Part shown: positions 34,363-42,657 of the stretch, piece after piece
How the letters are laid out: every line of letters starts with the position of its first letter
Numbering within the stretch: the first letter of the stretch is position 1
DNA from: an uncultured Clostridium sp.
GTDB lineage: Bacteria > Bacillota > Clostridia > TANB77 > CAG-508
Reading direction: 5' to 3'
Assembly: GCA_947365805.1 (NCBI GenBank)
Contig: CANAZY010000004.1
Location: 1 to 64,000 of the forward strand
DNA: 64,000 nt
Notes under the pieces: model-generated
Database searches by the model: none
Seen by the model: only the letters and a program-made list of their open reading frames with translations
Told to the model about the DNA's origin: nothing
Translations under genes and position numbers: made by a program

Positions 34363-35289
34363 TCAACTAAACTTACTCATTTTCTCTACATATTCTGCAT
34401 CTTCTATTTTCGAAATTGCAAAACATTTCTTTCCTAAATCTTTTAAAGACGCTCCTGAGTGGTATAATTCTTTATTATCTATTACAATAAATCTATCATG
34501 AAATTTATTTGTATATGAAATTTTTAAACTTGGATATTGTTTATTGAATTTACTGATGTCTAATTTATTAAGATTACAATTTTGTGATGTTAAAATAACC
34601 ACTTCTACGTTCTTATTTTTCTTTGATAACATTTTTAAAATACTATCATCAATATAATTGTCTATCATTAAAATTTTAGTTTTAGCACTTTTTATGATAT
34701 CTATCATTAAACTATATGCATCATAAATCTGCCCATTAAAGAAAATCTTTTGTTTGAATCCTGTTTCTTTATCTTTTTGTAATTCATCAAATACTGCATC
34801 AAATTTTTTATTATGTTCTAATAATTTACTTTTAATAATATTTATTTCTTGAAAGACTTGTCCATTGTGAAATAAAAAATTTCTCATTTCAATAAATGCT
34901 TTCATAATTTGAATACTAACATTAACTGCAATATCACTTTTTAATAATGCTGAAAGCATTGCTATTCCTTGTTCTGTGAATACATATGGCATATATCGTC
35001 TACCACCATAATTTTGTTTTTCAAAACTTGAGGTGACAAATTGGCACCTCAAGTTTTGAAATTCCTTTTGTTCTAGTTGAAAACAAAATTCTTCTGGAAA
35101 TCTTTCAATGTTTCTTTTTACTACACGATTTACATACTTGGTTTCACAGTTATATAGTTTTGCTACATCACTATCTAGCATTACTTGCTTTCCTCGAATT
35201 GTATAAATTAAATTTTTAATATTTTCTATTTCATATGTTACTACATTTAATTCTCTATTTATTGGTGTAATACTATTTTCTTCTTTCAT
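34363..35289 (-). CDS. ORF6N-domain protein (phage antirepressor-like)
   Basis: Intact copy of 308 residues from the ATG at 35289. The ORF6N domain (about 15-125) has VMLDSDVAKLYNCETKYVNR, KRNIERFPEEFCFQL and YVFTEQGIAMLSALLKSD. The C-terminal half (about 190-308) has the phrases IFFNGQIYDAYSLMIDIIKS and NKFHDRFIVIDNKELYHSG, a pattern of single-HKD-like phospholipase D folds, though no HxK is seen. Such two-part proteins are common in mobile elements; their function is uncertain. It is a close duplicate of the broken gene at 32942 and carries an internal inverted repeat. Confidence 0.82.
   Translation of the reverse strand: MKEENSITPINRELNVVTYEIENIKNLIYTIRGKQVMLDSDVAKLYNCETKYVNRVVKRNIERFPEEFCFQLEQKEFQNLRCQFVTSSFEKQNYGGRRYMPYVFTEQGIAMLSALLKSDIAVNVSIQIMKAFIEMRNFLFHNGQVFQEINIIKSKLLEHNKKFDAVFDELQKDKETGFKQKIFFNGQIYDAYSLMIDIIKSAKTKILMIDNYIDDSILKMLSKKNKNVEVVILTSQNCNLNKLDISKFNKQYPSLKISYTNKFHDRFIVIDNKELYHSGASLKDLGKKCFAISKIEDAEYVEKMSKFS
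35022..35058. repeat. Intragenic inverted repeat in the second ORF6N gene
   Basis: CAAAACTTGAGGTG / CACCTCAAGTTTTG, 14-base arms around a 9-base centre. Same outer arm as in the first copy but with a changed inner part on both sides. Confidence 0.85.
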
Positions 35290-35378
35290 AATTATCACAT
35301 CCTTAGTTTTTATTTGTATTCATTCAAGAAATATATATTTTGCATCGTCAAATATATTTATCAATTTTATTATCTTTA

Positions 35379-35402
35379 AAGTTGCAAATTGCAACTTTAG
35401 AT
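35379..35402 (-). terminator. Hairpin after the NUDIX gene
   Basis: CTAAAGTTGCAA / TTGCAACTTTAAAG around one base. Weak T-run, so it may not terminate well. Confidence 0.5.
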
Positions 35403-35414
35403 CATTGATTTTAT

Positions 35415-35846
35415 TTACCATCCATATATAGAAAACGGTATATTATTTTGATAATACTCTATTCCCTTTCTTACATATGATATTACATTGCTAGGTAAGT
35501 TTTCTAAATCATAAAACTCTAACTCATCACATTTATCTTTTTCCATAATGGTTATTGTTCCTTCATAATTTTTACAAGTCAAAAAATAATCCATACTTTC
35601 TCTATCTTTTGCTTTTCTATGCATAACATGAACAATTTTTAAGTCTTCTTCTTTTATTATAATTCCAGCCTCTTCTAATGCTTCTCTTTGCATTGCTTTT
35701 ATGACACTTTCATTTCCATCAATATGTCCTGCAACCACACTATAATTTCCATCTTCATATCCTGTATGATATCTTCTTAACAACAATATTTTTCCGTTCT
35801 CTACTAATATTAAATGTACTGCTACTACTAATTTAAATCGTTCCAT
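35415..35846 (-). CDS. NUDIX hydrolase
   Basis: Small hydrolase of 143 residues that cleaves nucleoside diphosphates linked to another group. The NUDIX box is visible as GHIDGNESVIKAMQREALEE followed by AG (G-x5-E-x7-R-E-x2-E-E-x-G), starting near residue 40. The surrounding strands (VAVHLILVENGKILLLRRYH) fit an MutT-like fold. The exact substrate, such as 8-oxo-dGTP or a sugar nucleotide, is not clear. Single gene between accessory genes. Intact. Confidence 0.9.
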   Translation of the reverse strand: MERFKLVVAVHLILVENGKILLLRRYHTGYEDGNYSVVAGHIDGNESVIKAMQREALEEAGIIIKEEDLKIVHVMHRKAKDRESMDYFLTCKNYEGTITIMEKDKCDELEFYDLENLPSNVISYVRKGIEYYQNNIPFSIYGW

Positions 35847-35963
35847 TTCTTTCTCCTAATAATAAATTTCTTTGCCATTATAAAACGTTTGTTCTTTGTT
35901 GTCAAGTGCTTTTTCGTAAAATTTTTGTGGTTCCATTTTGGAGCCACATTTTTTTCTTTTTAA

Positions 35964-35991
35964 AAATGGTGGTCACATTTATGACCACCAT
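35964..35991 (-). terminator. Terminator after the three small genes
   Basis: ATGGTGGTCA / TGACCACCAT with TTTTTA behind it on the minus strand. A second hairpin (GTGGCTCC / GGAACCAC) lies at 35924-35945. Confidence 0.75.
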
Positions 35992-36000
35992 CAGCTATTA

Positions 36001-36168
36001 CTATTTTTTTACAACCGAATACATCTCTCTGGTTTTGCATATTGTTCTGGCAAAAGCTCTTTCCTCTCCTTCACCTTTCATCTTTGGCGTTGGATTCAAT
36101 TTATTTACCATAACATCTGCAACACATGCTACCATTAATAACACTAATACAAGTATTAATACTGCCAT
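36001..36168 (-). CDS. Small membrane protein, 55 aa
   Basis: Begins with a hydrophobic helix (MAVLILVLVLLMVACVADVM) and continues as a short basic tail (KMKGEGEERAFARTICKT). The end of the helix has a CVAD that could be a lipobox-like cysteine, though the match is poor. GGAGGAAATGAC precedes the ATG, and the stop codon of the gene before it lies in that spacer. Third gene of a three-gene operon of tiny proteins. Unknown function. Confidence 0.6.
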   Translation of the reverse strand: MAVLILVLVLLMVACVADVMVNKLNPTPKMKGEGEERAFARTICKTREMYSVVKK

Positions 36169-36169
36169 G

Positions 36170-36325
36170 TCATTTCCTCCTTGTCTTTGAAAATATCGGC
36201 ATTGTTAATCCCGTGACAAGCTTATACTCCATCTTATCCTTATATTTTCTTGGTTTCATGACATCATAAAATGATTTTCCTTTGTTTACCTTCCTTATGT
36301 CTTCTCTCATTCTAAGTTCCTCCAT
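36170..36325 (-). CDS. Hypothetical protein, 51 aa
   Basis: Basic peptide starting MEELRMREDIRKVNKGKSFY and ending MPIFSKTRRK. Starts inside the end of the preceding gene (14-base overlap) and stops 1 base before the next gene, so the three are translated together. GC content is slightly raised. I recognise no family. Confidence 0.55.
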   Translation of the reverse strand: MEELRMREDIRKVNKGKSFYDVMKPRKYKDKMEYKLVTGLTMPIFSKTRRK

Positions 36326-36482
36326 GTTTTTGTTGCAGTTCTTGTTTCACTTCAGCAATATCCCGAATTGGCACTGTACATTGCCTGTCAGCAGGGGCAT
36401 CATAATATGTACTGTGGTTTTCCTTTGCTTGAAAAATTGGAGTTCCTACATATCCATCGTACTGATGTAATTGTCTAGCCAT
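36312..36482 (-). CDS. Hypothetical protein, 56 aa, of foreign composition
   Basis: First gene of the trio: MARQLHQYDGYVGTPIFQAK, then ADRQCTVPIRDIAEVKQELQ. The ATG at 36482 follows AAAGGAGG. An in-frame CGG (PIRDIA) must be read as Arg, since a +1 read stops after six codons. No family recognised. Probably from a mobile element. Confidence 0.55.
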   Translation of the reverse strand: MARQLHQYDGYVGTPIFQAKENHSTYYDAPADRQCTVPIRDIAEVKQELQQKHGGT

Positions 36483-36623
36483 TATTGTTCCTCCTTTCAT
36501 TTTTGCTATTGTTATATGTTATAAACTGAGCTGTATTAGCCTCAGAGGATTTTCTACTAAATTCATGTTATTATATTAACATAATTTTACTATCTTTTCA
36601 ACTAAATTTTCTTATTCTACTTA

Positions 36624-36658
36624 AAAACTTGAGGTTTCAATTTGAAACCTCAAGTTTT
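36624..36658 (-). terminator. Terminator after the flavodiiron protein gene
   Basis: AAAACTTGAGGTTTCAA / TTGAAACCTCAAGTTTT around one base, then Ts. The outer arm is the same as in the ORF6N inverted repeats. Confidence 0.8.
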
Positions 36659-36664
36659 GTACTT

Positions 36665-37828
36665 CTATTTCATTAATTCTTCTACAAGCTCTTTCATTTC
36701 TTCTTTCGTTTGTTCATTCATTCTAGAACGAATGGTAACAATCTTTTCGCATATCGTTACATCTTTCATGGTTTCTACTACTTCTAGCATTTTCTTTGCT
36801 GCAGATGGTGCCCATGTTCCATTTTCGATAATAGCAATTTTTCGTTTTTGATAATTTTTTCCCTTTAGTTGATGTAAAAAGTTTTGCATTGGTGGAAATA
36901 CTTCTGCATTATAGGATGCTGCTGCAAGTACTAATTTATCATAACGAAAGGCGTCTTCAATTGCTTCTGCTAAATCATCTCTTGCAAGGTCAAATAGAGA
37001 TACTTTTTCTGCTCCTGCTTCTTTTAATAATTTTGCAAATTCTTCTGCTGCTTCTTTCGTGTTTCCGTGGATAGATGCATATGCAATAGTAACCCCTTTA
37101 TTTTCTGGCTCATAGCTACTCCATGTGTTGTATTTTTCTAAATAATGTCCTAAATTATCAGTTAGGATTGGTCCATGTAATGGACAAATTGTTTGAATAT
37201 CCAATGTGCCTGCTTTTTTAAGTACTGCTTGTACTTGTACTCCATATTTTCCTACAATATTAAAGTAATATCTTCTTGCTTCACAATCCCAATCTTCATC
37301 GGTATCTAATGTACCAAATTTTCCAAATGCATCTGCTGAAAATAGAATTTTATTTGTTGTTTCATATGTCATCATAACTTCTGGCCAATGTACCATTGGT
37401 GCCATAATAAATTGTAAGATATGCTTTCCAATTGAAATGGTATCCCCTTCTCCAACTACAATTTTTCGTTCTTCCAAATTTTCAATATGGAAAAATTGTG
37501 GAATAAAAGCAAATATCTTTTGATTTCCAATTAATTTCATATTTGGATATGCTTCACAAAGCTTTTGAATATTATAAGCATGGTCTGGCTCCAAGTGTGA
37601 AATTACTAAATAATCAATCATTTCTCCATTTAAAGCATTTTGTAGATTTTGATACCATTCATCAGTTGCACGTTTATCTACTGTATCCATTACAACATTT
37701 TTCTCATCTTTGATTAAATAAGAATTATATGAAATTCCATTTGGTACTACATATTGACTTTCAAATAAATCAATGGTTTTATCATCTACTCCAATATACG
37801 TAATTGCCTCTGTTATTTGTTTATTCAT
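36665..37828 (-). CDS. Flavodiiron protein (FprA-like oxygen/NO reductase)
   Basis: Cytosolic protein of 387 residues that reduces O2 or NO to protect anaerobes. The N-terminal metallo-beta-lactamase-like domain has the di-iron ligands in HLEPDH (near residue 78) and further ones in SADAFG and CPLHGP. The C-terminal flavodoxin domain begins TIAYASIHGNTKEAAEEF (about 248) and ends with IENGTWAPSAAKKM. No rubredoxin extension. Implies an anaerobic, oxygen-sensitive lifestyle. A single gene with its own terminator. Intact. Confidence 0.93.
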   Translation of the reverse strand: MNKQITEAITYIGVDDKTIDLFESQYVVPNGISYNSYLIKDEKNVVMDTVDKRATDEWYQNLQNALNGEMIDYLVISHLEPDHAYNIQKLCEAYPNMKLIGNQKIFAFIPQFFHIENLEERKIVVGEGDTISIGKHILQFIMAPMVHWPEVMMTYETTNKILFSADAFGKFGTLDTDEDWDCEARRYYFNIVGKYGVQVQAVLKKAGTLDIQTICPLHGPILTDNLGHYLEKYNTWSSYEPENKGVTIAYASIHGNTKEAAEEFAKLLKEAGAEKVSLFDLARDDLAEAIEDAFRYDKLVLAAASYNAEVFPPMQNFLHQLKGKNYQKRKIAIIENGTWAPSAAKKMLEVVETMKDVTICEKIVTIRSRMNEQTKEEMKELVEELMK

Positions 37829-37845
37829 TAAAACAACACTCCTTT

Positions 37846-40452
37846 TTATGAAATACTTTCTTTTAATTTCACCAATGTGTTTAGTGCTTCAATTGGTGTT
37901 AGCTCATTTAAATTGATTTTATCAATTTCATGTGCTAGCTCTGCTAATTTATAATTGTACATATCTAGTTGTCCTGATGTTTGTTTTTTCGATTGCTTCT
38001 CTTCTTGCTTTGAAAAAGCATTCGTCCTTTCTAAGCTTTTTAAAATCTCGTTTGCTCGTTTTACAACAGGTGCTGGAACACCTGCTAATTTTGCTACATG
38101 AATACCATAGCTTTCGTCTGTTCCACCTGCTACAATTTTTCGTAAGAAAATAATATCTTCTCCCTTTTCCTTTACCGCAATCGAATAGTTTCTTACACCT
38201 TCTATTTTATTTTCAAGCTCGGTTAATTCATGGTAATGTGTTGCAAATAATGTTTTTGCTCCACATTTTTCTTTGTCTGCAATATATCCTGCAACCGCCC
38301 ATGCAATGGATAATCCATCATAAGTTGATGTTCCTCTTCCAATTTCATCTAAAATAACAAGACTATTTTGGGTTGCTTCTTTTAAAATATTTGCTACTTC
38401 CATCATCTCTACCATAAAGGTACTTTGTCCCATACTTAAATCATCTGATGCACCAACTCTTGTAAAGATTTTATCAACGACTCCAATTTTAGCACTCGTT
38501 GCTGGTACAAAACTTCCCACTTGTGCCATTAAAGTAATTAGAGCAACTTGTCTCATGTAAGTGGACTTTCCTGCCATATTGGGACCTGTAATAATGGACA
38601 AACGGTCTTCTTCTTTGTTTAAATAAGTATCGTTTTCTACAAAGCTTCCACTTGGTAACATTTTTTCAATAACAGGATGTCTTCCGCCTTTTATATCAAT
38701 TTCTCCAGAATTATCTACTTCTGGTTTTATATAGTTTAAATCTTCTGCAACCGTTGCAAAAGAACATAGTACATCAAGTGTAGATACCACAAATGCTGTT
38801 TTTTGAATTCTTTGGATTTGTTTTGCAATTTCTACACGAACCTTTAAGAATAGGTCATATTCTAGGTTAATTAACTTTTCTTCTGAACCTAGAATTTTTT
38901 CTTCTAGTTGTTTTAGTTCTTCTGTAATGTATCTTTCACCATTCGTCAAAGTTTGTTTTCTTATAAAACGGTCTGGTACCATGTTTAGGTTCGATTTCGT
39001 TACTTCAATATAATAGCCAAATACCTTATTAAATCCTACTTTTAAATTCTTGATTCCTGTTTCTTCTTTTTCTCGTGCTTCTAACTTCATTAGCCAGTTC
39101 TTACCATCTGTTGTCGCTGTTTTTAATTCATCTACTTCTTCGTTATAGCCTTTTTTTATAAGTCCCCCTTCTTTTACCGAAACTGGTGGTTCTTCTACAA
39201 TTGCTTTTTCAATTAGTTCATAAACATCTTTTAGTTCATCTAATTGTTCTTGTAATTTTCTTAATAATGGTGTATTTGCTCTTGCTAAAATTTGTTTCAT
39301 ACTTGGCAATTGTTTAATGGAATTTTTTAGGGATATCATATCTCTTCCATTTGCATTTCCATAAGAAATTTTTCCAATTAAACGTTCAATATCATATACC
39401 TTTTTTAAGGAATCGATGATTTCTCCTCTTAACATTAAACCATTTTTTAGTTCTTCTACTGCATCTAGTCTTGCCTTAATTTCTTCTACATCAATTAATG
39501 GGTCATTTAGCCATCTTCTAAGCAAACGTCCTCCCATTGAAGTACTTGTTTTATCTAACACCCAAAGTAAAGTTCCCTTTTTGGATTTATCTCTCATTTT
39601 TTCTGTAATTTCTAGGTTTCTTCTTGCATTAATATCTAATGCCATATATTTTGTTGTTTGGTAAATTTCAATTTTATTAATATGGTCTAATTTCATTTTT
39701 TGGGTTGCTGTTAAATAATTTAATAATCCATTAATACTTGCTACCACCAATGAATTTTCTAATGTTTCTATTGTTTTTCCAGAAGTTGTTACCACCTCAT
39801 AATTGTTTTGGATTTCTATTGCATCTTCACTAAAAGTACCATCTTCTACCTTAGAAATATATAAACCAAATCGTTCTTTTATTGTACTTATTTCTTGTTC
39901 ACTTTGATATAGAAAATCATTTACAATTATTTCTGCTGGTGTAAAACGTGAAATTTCATCTAACAAACGTTCAAAATTGTTCTCTTCTTCAATTCCTGTT
40001 GCATAAAACTCACCTGTTGAAATATCACAAACAGATACACCAAAGAAAATGCCTTTTTTATAAACACTCATAATATAGTTATTCTTTTTTTCTTCTAGTA
40101 AATTGGATTCAATAACCGTTCCTGGTGTTATAACACGTATTACTTCTCTTTTTACAATTCCTTTTGCTTGTTTTGGGTCTTCTACTTGCTCACATATTGC
40201 TACTTTATATCCTTTTGCAATTAGTCTTGCTGTATAGATTTCTGCTGCATGAAACGGAATACCACACATTGGAGCTCGTTCTTCTTGTCCGCAATCTTTT
40301 CCTGTTAGGGTAAGCTCTAGTTCACGTGACGCTGTAATAGCATCTTCAAAAAACATCTCATAAAAATCGCCTAAGCGATAAAATAAGATACAATCTTTAT
40401 ACTCCTCTTTTGTTTGCAAATAATGTTGCATCATTGGTGAAAATTCTGCCAT
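37846..40452 (-). CDS. mutS: DNA mismatch repair protein MutS
   Basis: Mismatch-binding ATPase of 868 residues. The N-terminal mismatch-binding loop motif is FYRLGDFYEMFFEDA (Phe and Glu of the GxFYE group, here GDFYEMF). The core and clamp domains follow. The ATPase has Walker A TGPNMAGKSTYM (near 620), Walker B LVILDEIGRGTSTYDG and the ATHYHELTELE segment. The C-terminal end is the usual short helical part. No MutL gene is present in the window. It starts 17 bases downstream of an intergenic repeat. Intact with no sense CGG codon. Confidence 0.95.
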   Translation of the reverse strand: MAEFSPMMQHYLQTKEEYKDCILFYRLGDFYEMFFEDAITASRELELTLTGKDCGQEERAPMCGIPFHAAEIYTARLIAKGYKVAICEQVEDPKQAKGIVKREVIRVITPGTVIESNLLEEKKNNYIMSVYKKGIFFGVSVCDISTGEFYATGIEEENNFERLLDEISRFTPAEIIVNDFLYQSEQEISTIKERFGLYISKVEDGTFSEDAIEIQNNYEVVTTSGKTIETLENSLVVASINGLLNYLTATQKMKLDHINKIEIYQTTKYMALDINARRNLEITEKMRDKSKKGTLLWVLDKTSTSMGGRLLRRWLNDPLIDVEEIKARLDAVEELKNGLMLRGEIIDSLKKVYDIERLIGKISYGNANGRDMISLKNSIKQLPSMKQILARANTPLLRKLQEQLDELKDVYELIEKAIVEEPPVSVKEGGLIKKGYNEEVDELKTATTDGKNWLMKLEAREKEETGIKNLKVGFNKVFGYYIEVTKSNLNMVPDRFIRKQTLTNGERYITEELKQLEEKILGSEEKLINLEYDLFLKVRVEIAKQIQRIQKTAFVVSTLDVLCSFATVAEDLNYIKPEVDNSGEIDIKGGRHPVIEKMLPSGSFVENDTYLNKEEDRLSIITGPNMAGKSTYMRQVALITLMAQVGSFVPATSAKIGVVDKIFTRVGASDDLSMGQSTFMVEMMEVANILKEATQNSLVILDEIGRGTSTYDGLSIAWAVAGYIADKEKCGAKTLFATHYHELTELENKIEGVRNYSIAVKEKGEDIIFLRKIVAGGTDESYGIHVAKLAGVPAPVVKRANEILKSLERTNAFSKQEEKQSKKQTSGQLDMYNYKLAELAHEIDKINLNELTPIEALNTLVKLKESIS

Positions 40453-40487
40453 GATTATTACTCCTTTTTTTATATTTTCTCTTAAGA

Positions 40488-40516
40488 ACCCCCAGCCCCC
40501 TTAAGGCCTTTACTCT
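40488..40516. repeat. Dispersed CCCCCAG repeat, partial copy
   Basis: CCCCCAGCCCCCTTAAGGCC, then TTTACTCTACT. The same ends as the copy at 46845, without its middle part. Confidence 0.55.
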
Positions 40517-40530
40517 ACTGGCATAGTATC

Positions 40531-41901
40531 CTACAATTCTCCTTTTAAATACCACATATGTTCGGATACAATTTTTAGGTCGATTACTTTGTTAATTAGG
40601 TCTTCGCTTCCTTCAAATATAACTACCTTGTTTGAATCGGTTCTTCCTGTTAGCATGTTTTCATTATTTTTGCTTTTTCCTTCTACTAGAACCTTTTGTA
40701 TGGTTCCTATGTATTTTTTATTATTTTCTTCAATTTGGCTTTCTACTAATGCTTTTAGCCTATCAAATCGTTCATGTTTTACTTCTTCTGGTATTTGATT
40801 TTCCATTTTATCTGCTACTGTTCCTACACGTCTTGAATAAATAAACATGAATACTTGTTCAAAATTGACTTTTTTTACAACATCTAATGTATCTTCAAAA
40901 TCTTCTTCGGTTTCGCCTGGAAATCCTACAATAATATCCGTTGAAAATACCACATTTGGTATACTTTTTCTCATTTTATTGACTAATTCTAAGTATTGTT
41001 CTTTTGTATATCTACGGTTCATTTCTTTTAGCACTTTAGTGCTTCCAGATTGAAGCGGTAAATGAATAATTTTAGAGACTTTGTCACAATCATGAATTGC
41101 CTTAATTACATCATCTTTAAAATCTTTTGGATGTGGTGATACAAAACGTATTTTTTCAATTCCTTCAATTTTATTGACATCATATAATAAGTTTGAAAAT
41201 TTGTATCCATCTCCACCATCATAAGAATTTACGTTTTGTCCAAGTAACGTAATTTCTTTATATCCTTCATTGGCTAAATCTTTAATTTCTTGTAAGATAT
41301 CGCTTGGCTTTCTACTTCTTTCTCTTCCTCTTACATATGGTACAATACAGTACGTACAAAAATTGTTGCAACCATACATAATCGTAACTGATGCTTTACT
41401 ATTATCGTTTCTCTTAATCGGAAGTCCTTCATAGATTTCTCCATCAATATCAATAACATCTTCTATTTTATTTCGTTTTTCTAGAATGTGATAGGTATCT
41501 TCTGGCAGCTTATGTAGTGTATGAGTTCCAAAGATAATGTCCACAAATGGGTAACTTTTATGCAATTTATCTACAATGTGTTTTTCTTGCATCATACATC
41601 CACCAATCGCAAGAATGGTACCTCTTTCTTCTTTTTGTCGCTTCATTTCTCCAATTTTACCAAACAGCTTGTCTTCCGCATTTTCTCTTACACAGCACGT
41701 ATTAAATACCACAAAATCAGCTTGTCTTACTTCGTCTGTTTTGCAATATCCCATGTTTTCTAACATACCACATATTTTTTCAGAATCGTTTTCATTTAGT
41801 TGGCATCCCATGGTATAAATGGCATAGGTTAACTGTTTATCTTCATTTATTTTTGCTATTTTTTCCATATATTTATATTGTTCATCAATTTCGTTTCTCA
41901 A
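40531..41901 (-). CDS. miaB: tRNA-2-methylthio-N6-dimethylallyladenosine synthase
   Basis: Radical SAM methylthiotransferase of 456 residues that modifies A37 of tRNAs reading UNN codons. The N-terminal UPF0004 domain starts at YAIYTMGCQLNENDSEK with its cluster cysteines. The radical SAM domain has MYGCNNFCTYCIVPYVRGRE (CxxxCxxC, near 175). A C-terminal TRAM domain (about 390-455) binds RNA. The 35-residue head before the first domain is usual for Firmicutes MiaB. It lies just upstream of mutS on the minus strand, a common order in clostridia. Intact. Confidence 0.94.
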   Translation of the reverse strand: MRNEIDEQYKYMEKIAKINEDKQLTYAIYTMGCQLNENDSEKICGMLENMGYCKTDEVRQADFVVFNTCCVRENAEDKLFGKIGEMKRQKEERGTILAIGGCMMQEKHIVDKLHKSYPFVDIIFGTHTLHKLPEDTYHILEKRNKIEDVIDIDGEIYEGLPIKRNDNSKASVTIMYGCNNFCTYCIVPYVRGRERSRKPSDILQEIKDLANEGYKEITLLGQNVNSYDGGDGYKFSNLLYDVNKIEGIEKIRFVSPHPKDFKDDVIKAIHDCDKVSKIIHLPLQSGSTKVLKEMNRRYTKEQYLELVNKMRKSIPNVVFSTDIIVGFPGETEEDFEDTLDVVKKVNFEQVFMFIYSRRVGTVADKMENQIPEEVKHERFDRLKALVESQIEENNKKYIGTIQKVLVEGKSKNNENMLTGRTDSNKVVIFEGSEDLINKVIDLKIVSEHMWYLKGEL

Positions 41902-41980
41902 TTTATATTCACCTTTATTTCTTGTTACATTTTTTTCCTATTTTATCACAATCTGGTTATTACTGCAAGGAAATTTTAAT

Positions 41981-42006
41981 GGGTCGACGAAGGTGTCGAC
42001 CCCTAC
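41981..42006. repeat. Dispersed palindrome GGGTCGAC...GTCGACCCCTAC
   Basis: Stem GGGTCGAC / GTCGACCC with loop GAAGGT and the CCTAC edge. It lies directly downstream of the nadD stop. Confidence 0.6.
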
Positions 42007-42608
42007 AAGTATAATTTTTTTTCTTTTATATATTCATATACCTCTTTTGGTATCATTTCTAATATTTCTTTTTCTTGTTTTTCTTCTATTAATTTTCGAA
42101 CTTTTGTGGAGCTTATTTGTTCATAGGGGTTCTCCTCTAGTAGATTAAAATGTGTTTTTAAACGTGTGAGGATTGGATTTGAGGCAATTTTGTTTCTTGC
42201 TGTACACATTCCTCGTTCTATTACGATATATTGGTAATTCTTGGCTAGCGTTTCGAAATCTGGTAGGTGAATTAATTTGGTTAAATTGTCTGCTCCAATA
42301 ATGAAATATGGTTCTACATCTACAAATTTTTGTTGGATTGTTTCAAACGCCTGTAACATGGTTAATGCTTGTGGTAGGTTTAGCTCTATATCTGATACTT
42401 CCAGTTTTTCATATGGTTTGGTTGCACATTTTAGCATTTCGTAGCGATGTGTTTCATCGATTAAACCTTGTTTTTGATAGTTATTTCCCATGGGAACAAA
42501 TACTAGTTTATCTAGGTTATATTTTTTTACTATTAAATTTGCAAGATTTAGGTGTGCACCTGTTACTGGGTTAAAACATCCCCCAAAAAATCCGTATCGT
42601 TTCTTCAT
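42003..42608 (-). CDS. nadD: Nicotinate-nucleotide adenylyltransferase
   Basis: NAD-synthesis enzyme of 201 residues. The ATG at 42608 is chosen because AAAGGAG precedes it; an upstream ATG in frame would add a poor extension. The nucleotidyltransferase head GFFGGCFNPVTGAHLNLANL holds the (T/H)xGH motif as TGAH. The ISSTKVRKLIEE motif stands near the end (SSTxIR). FVPMGNNYQK and FIIGADNLTKL also match the family. The HD domain fused in some relatives is absent. Upstream lies tmk, and a dispersed palindrome separates them. Confidence 0.9.
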   Translation of the reverse strand: MKKRYGFFGGCFNPVTGAHLNLANLIVKKYNLDKLVFVPMGNNYQKQGLIDETHRYEMLKCATKPYEKLEVSDIELNLPQALTMLQAFETIQQKFVDVEPYFIIGADNLTKLIHLPDFETLAKNYQYIVIERGMCTARNKIASNPILTRLKTHFNLLEENPYEQISSTKVRKLIEEKQEKEILEMIPKEVYEYIKEKKLYL

Positions 42609-42631
42609 TTTTTGCTCCTTTTTTTGAAAGG

Positions 42632-42656
42632 GTTGCATGATATGCAACCCCTACAT
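42632..42656. repeat. Dispersed palindrome GGGTTGCAT...ACCCCTAC
   Basis: GGGTTGCATGATATGCAACCC plus CCTAC, the same as at 10209. It lies right after the tmk stop codon. Confidence 0.6.
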
Positions 42657-42657
42657 T

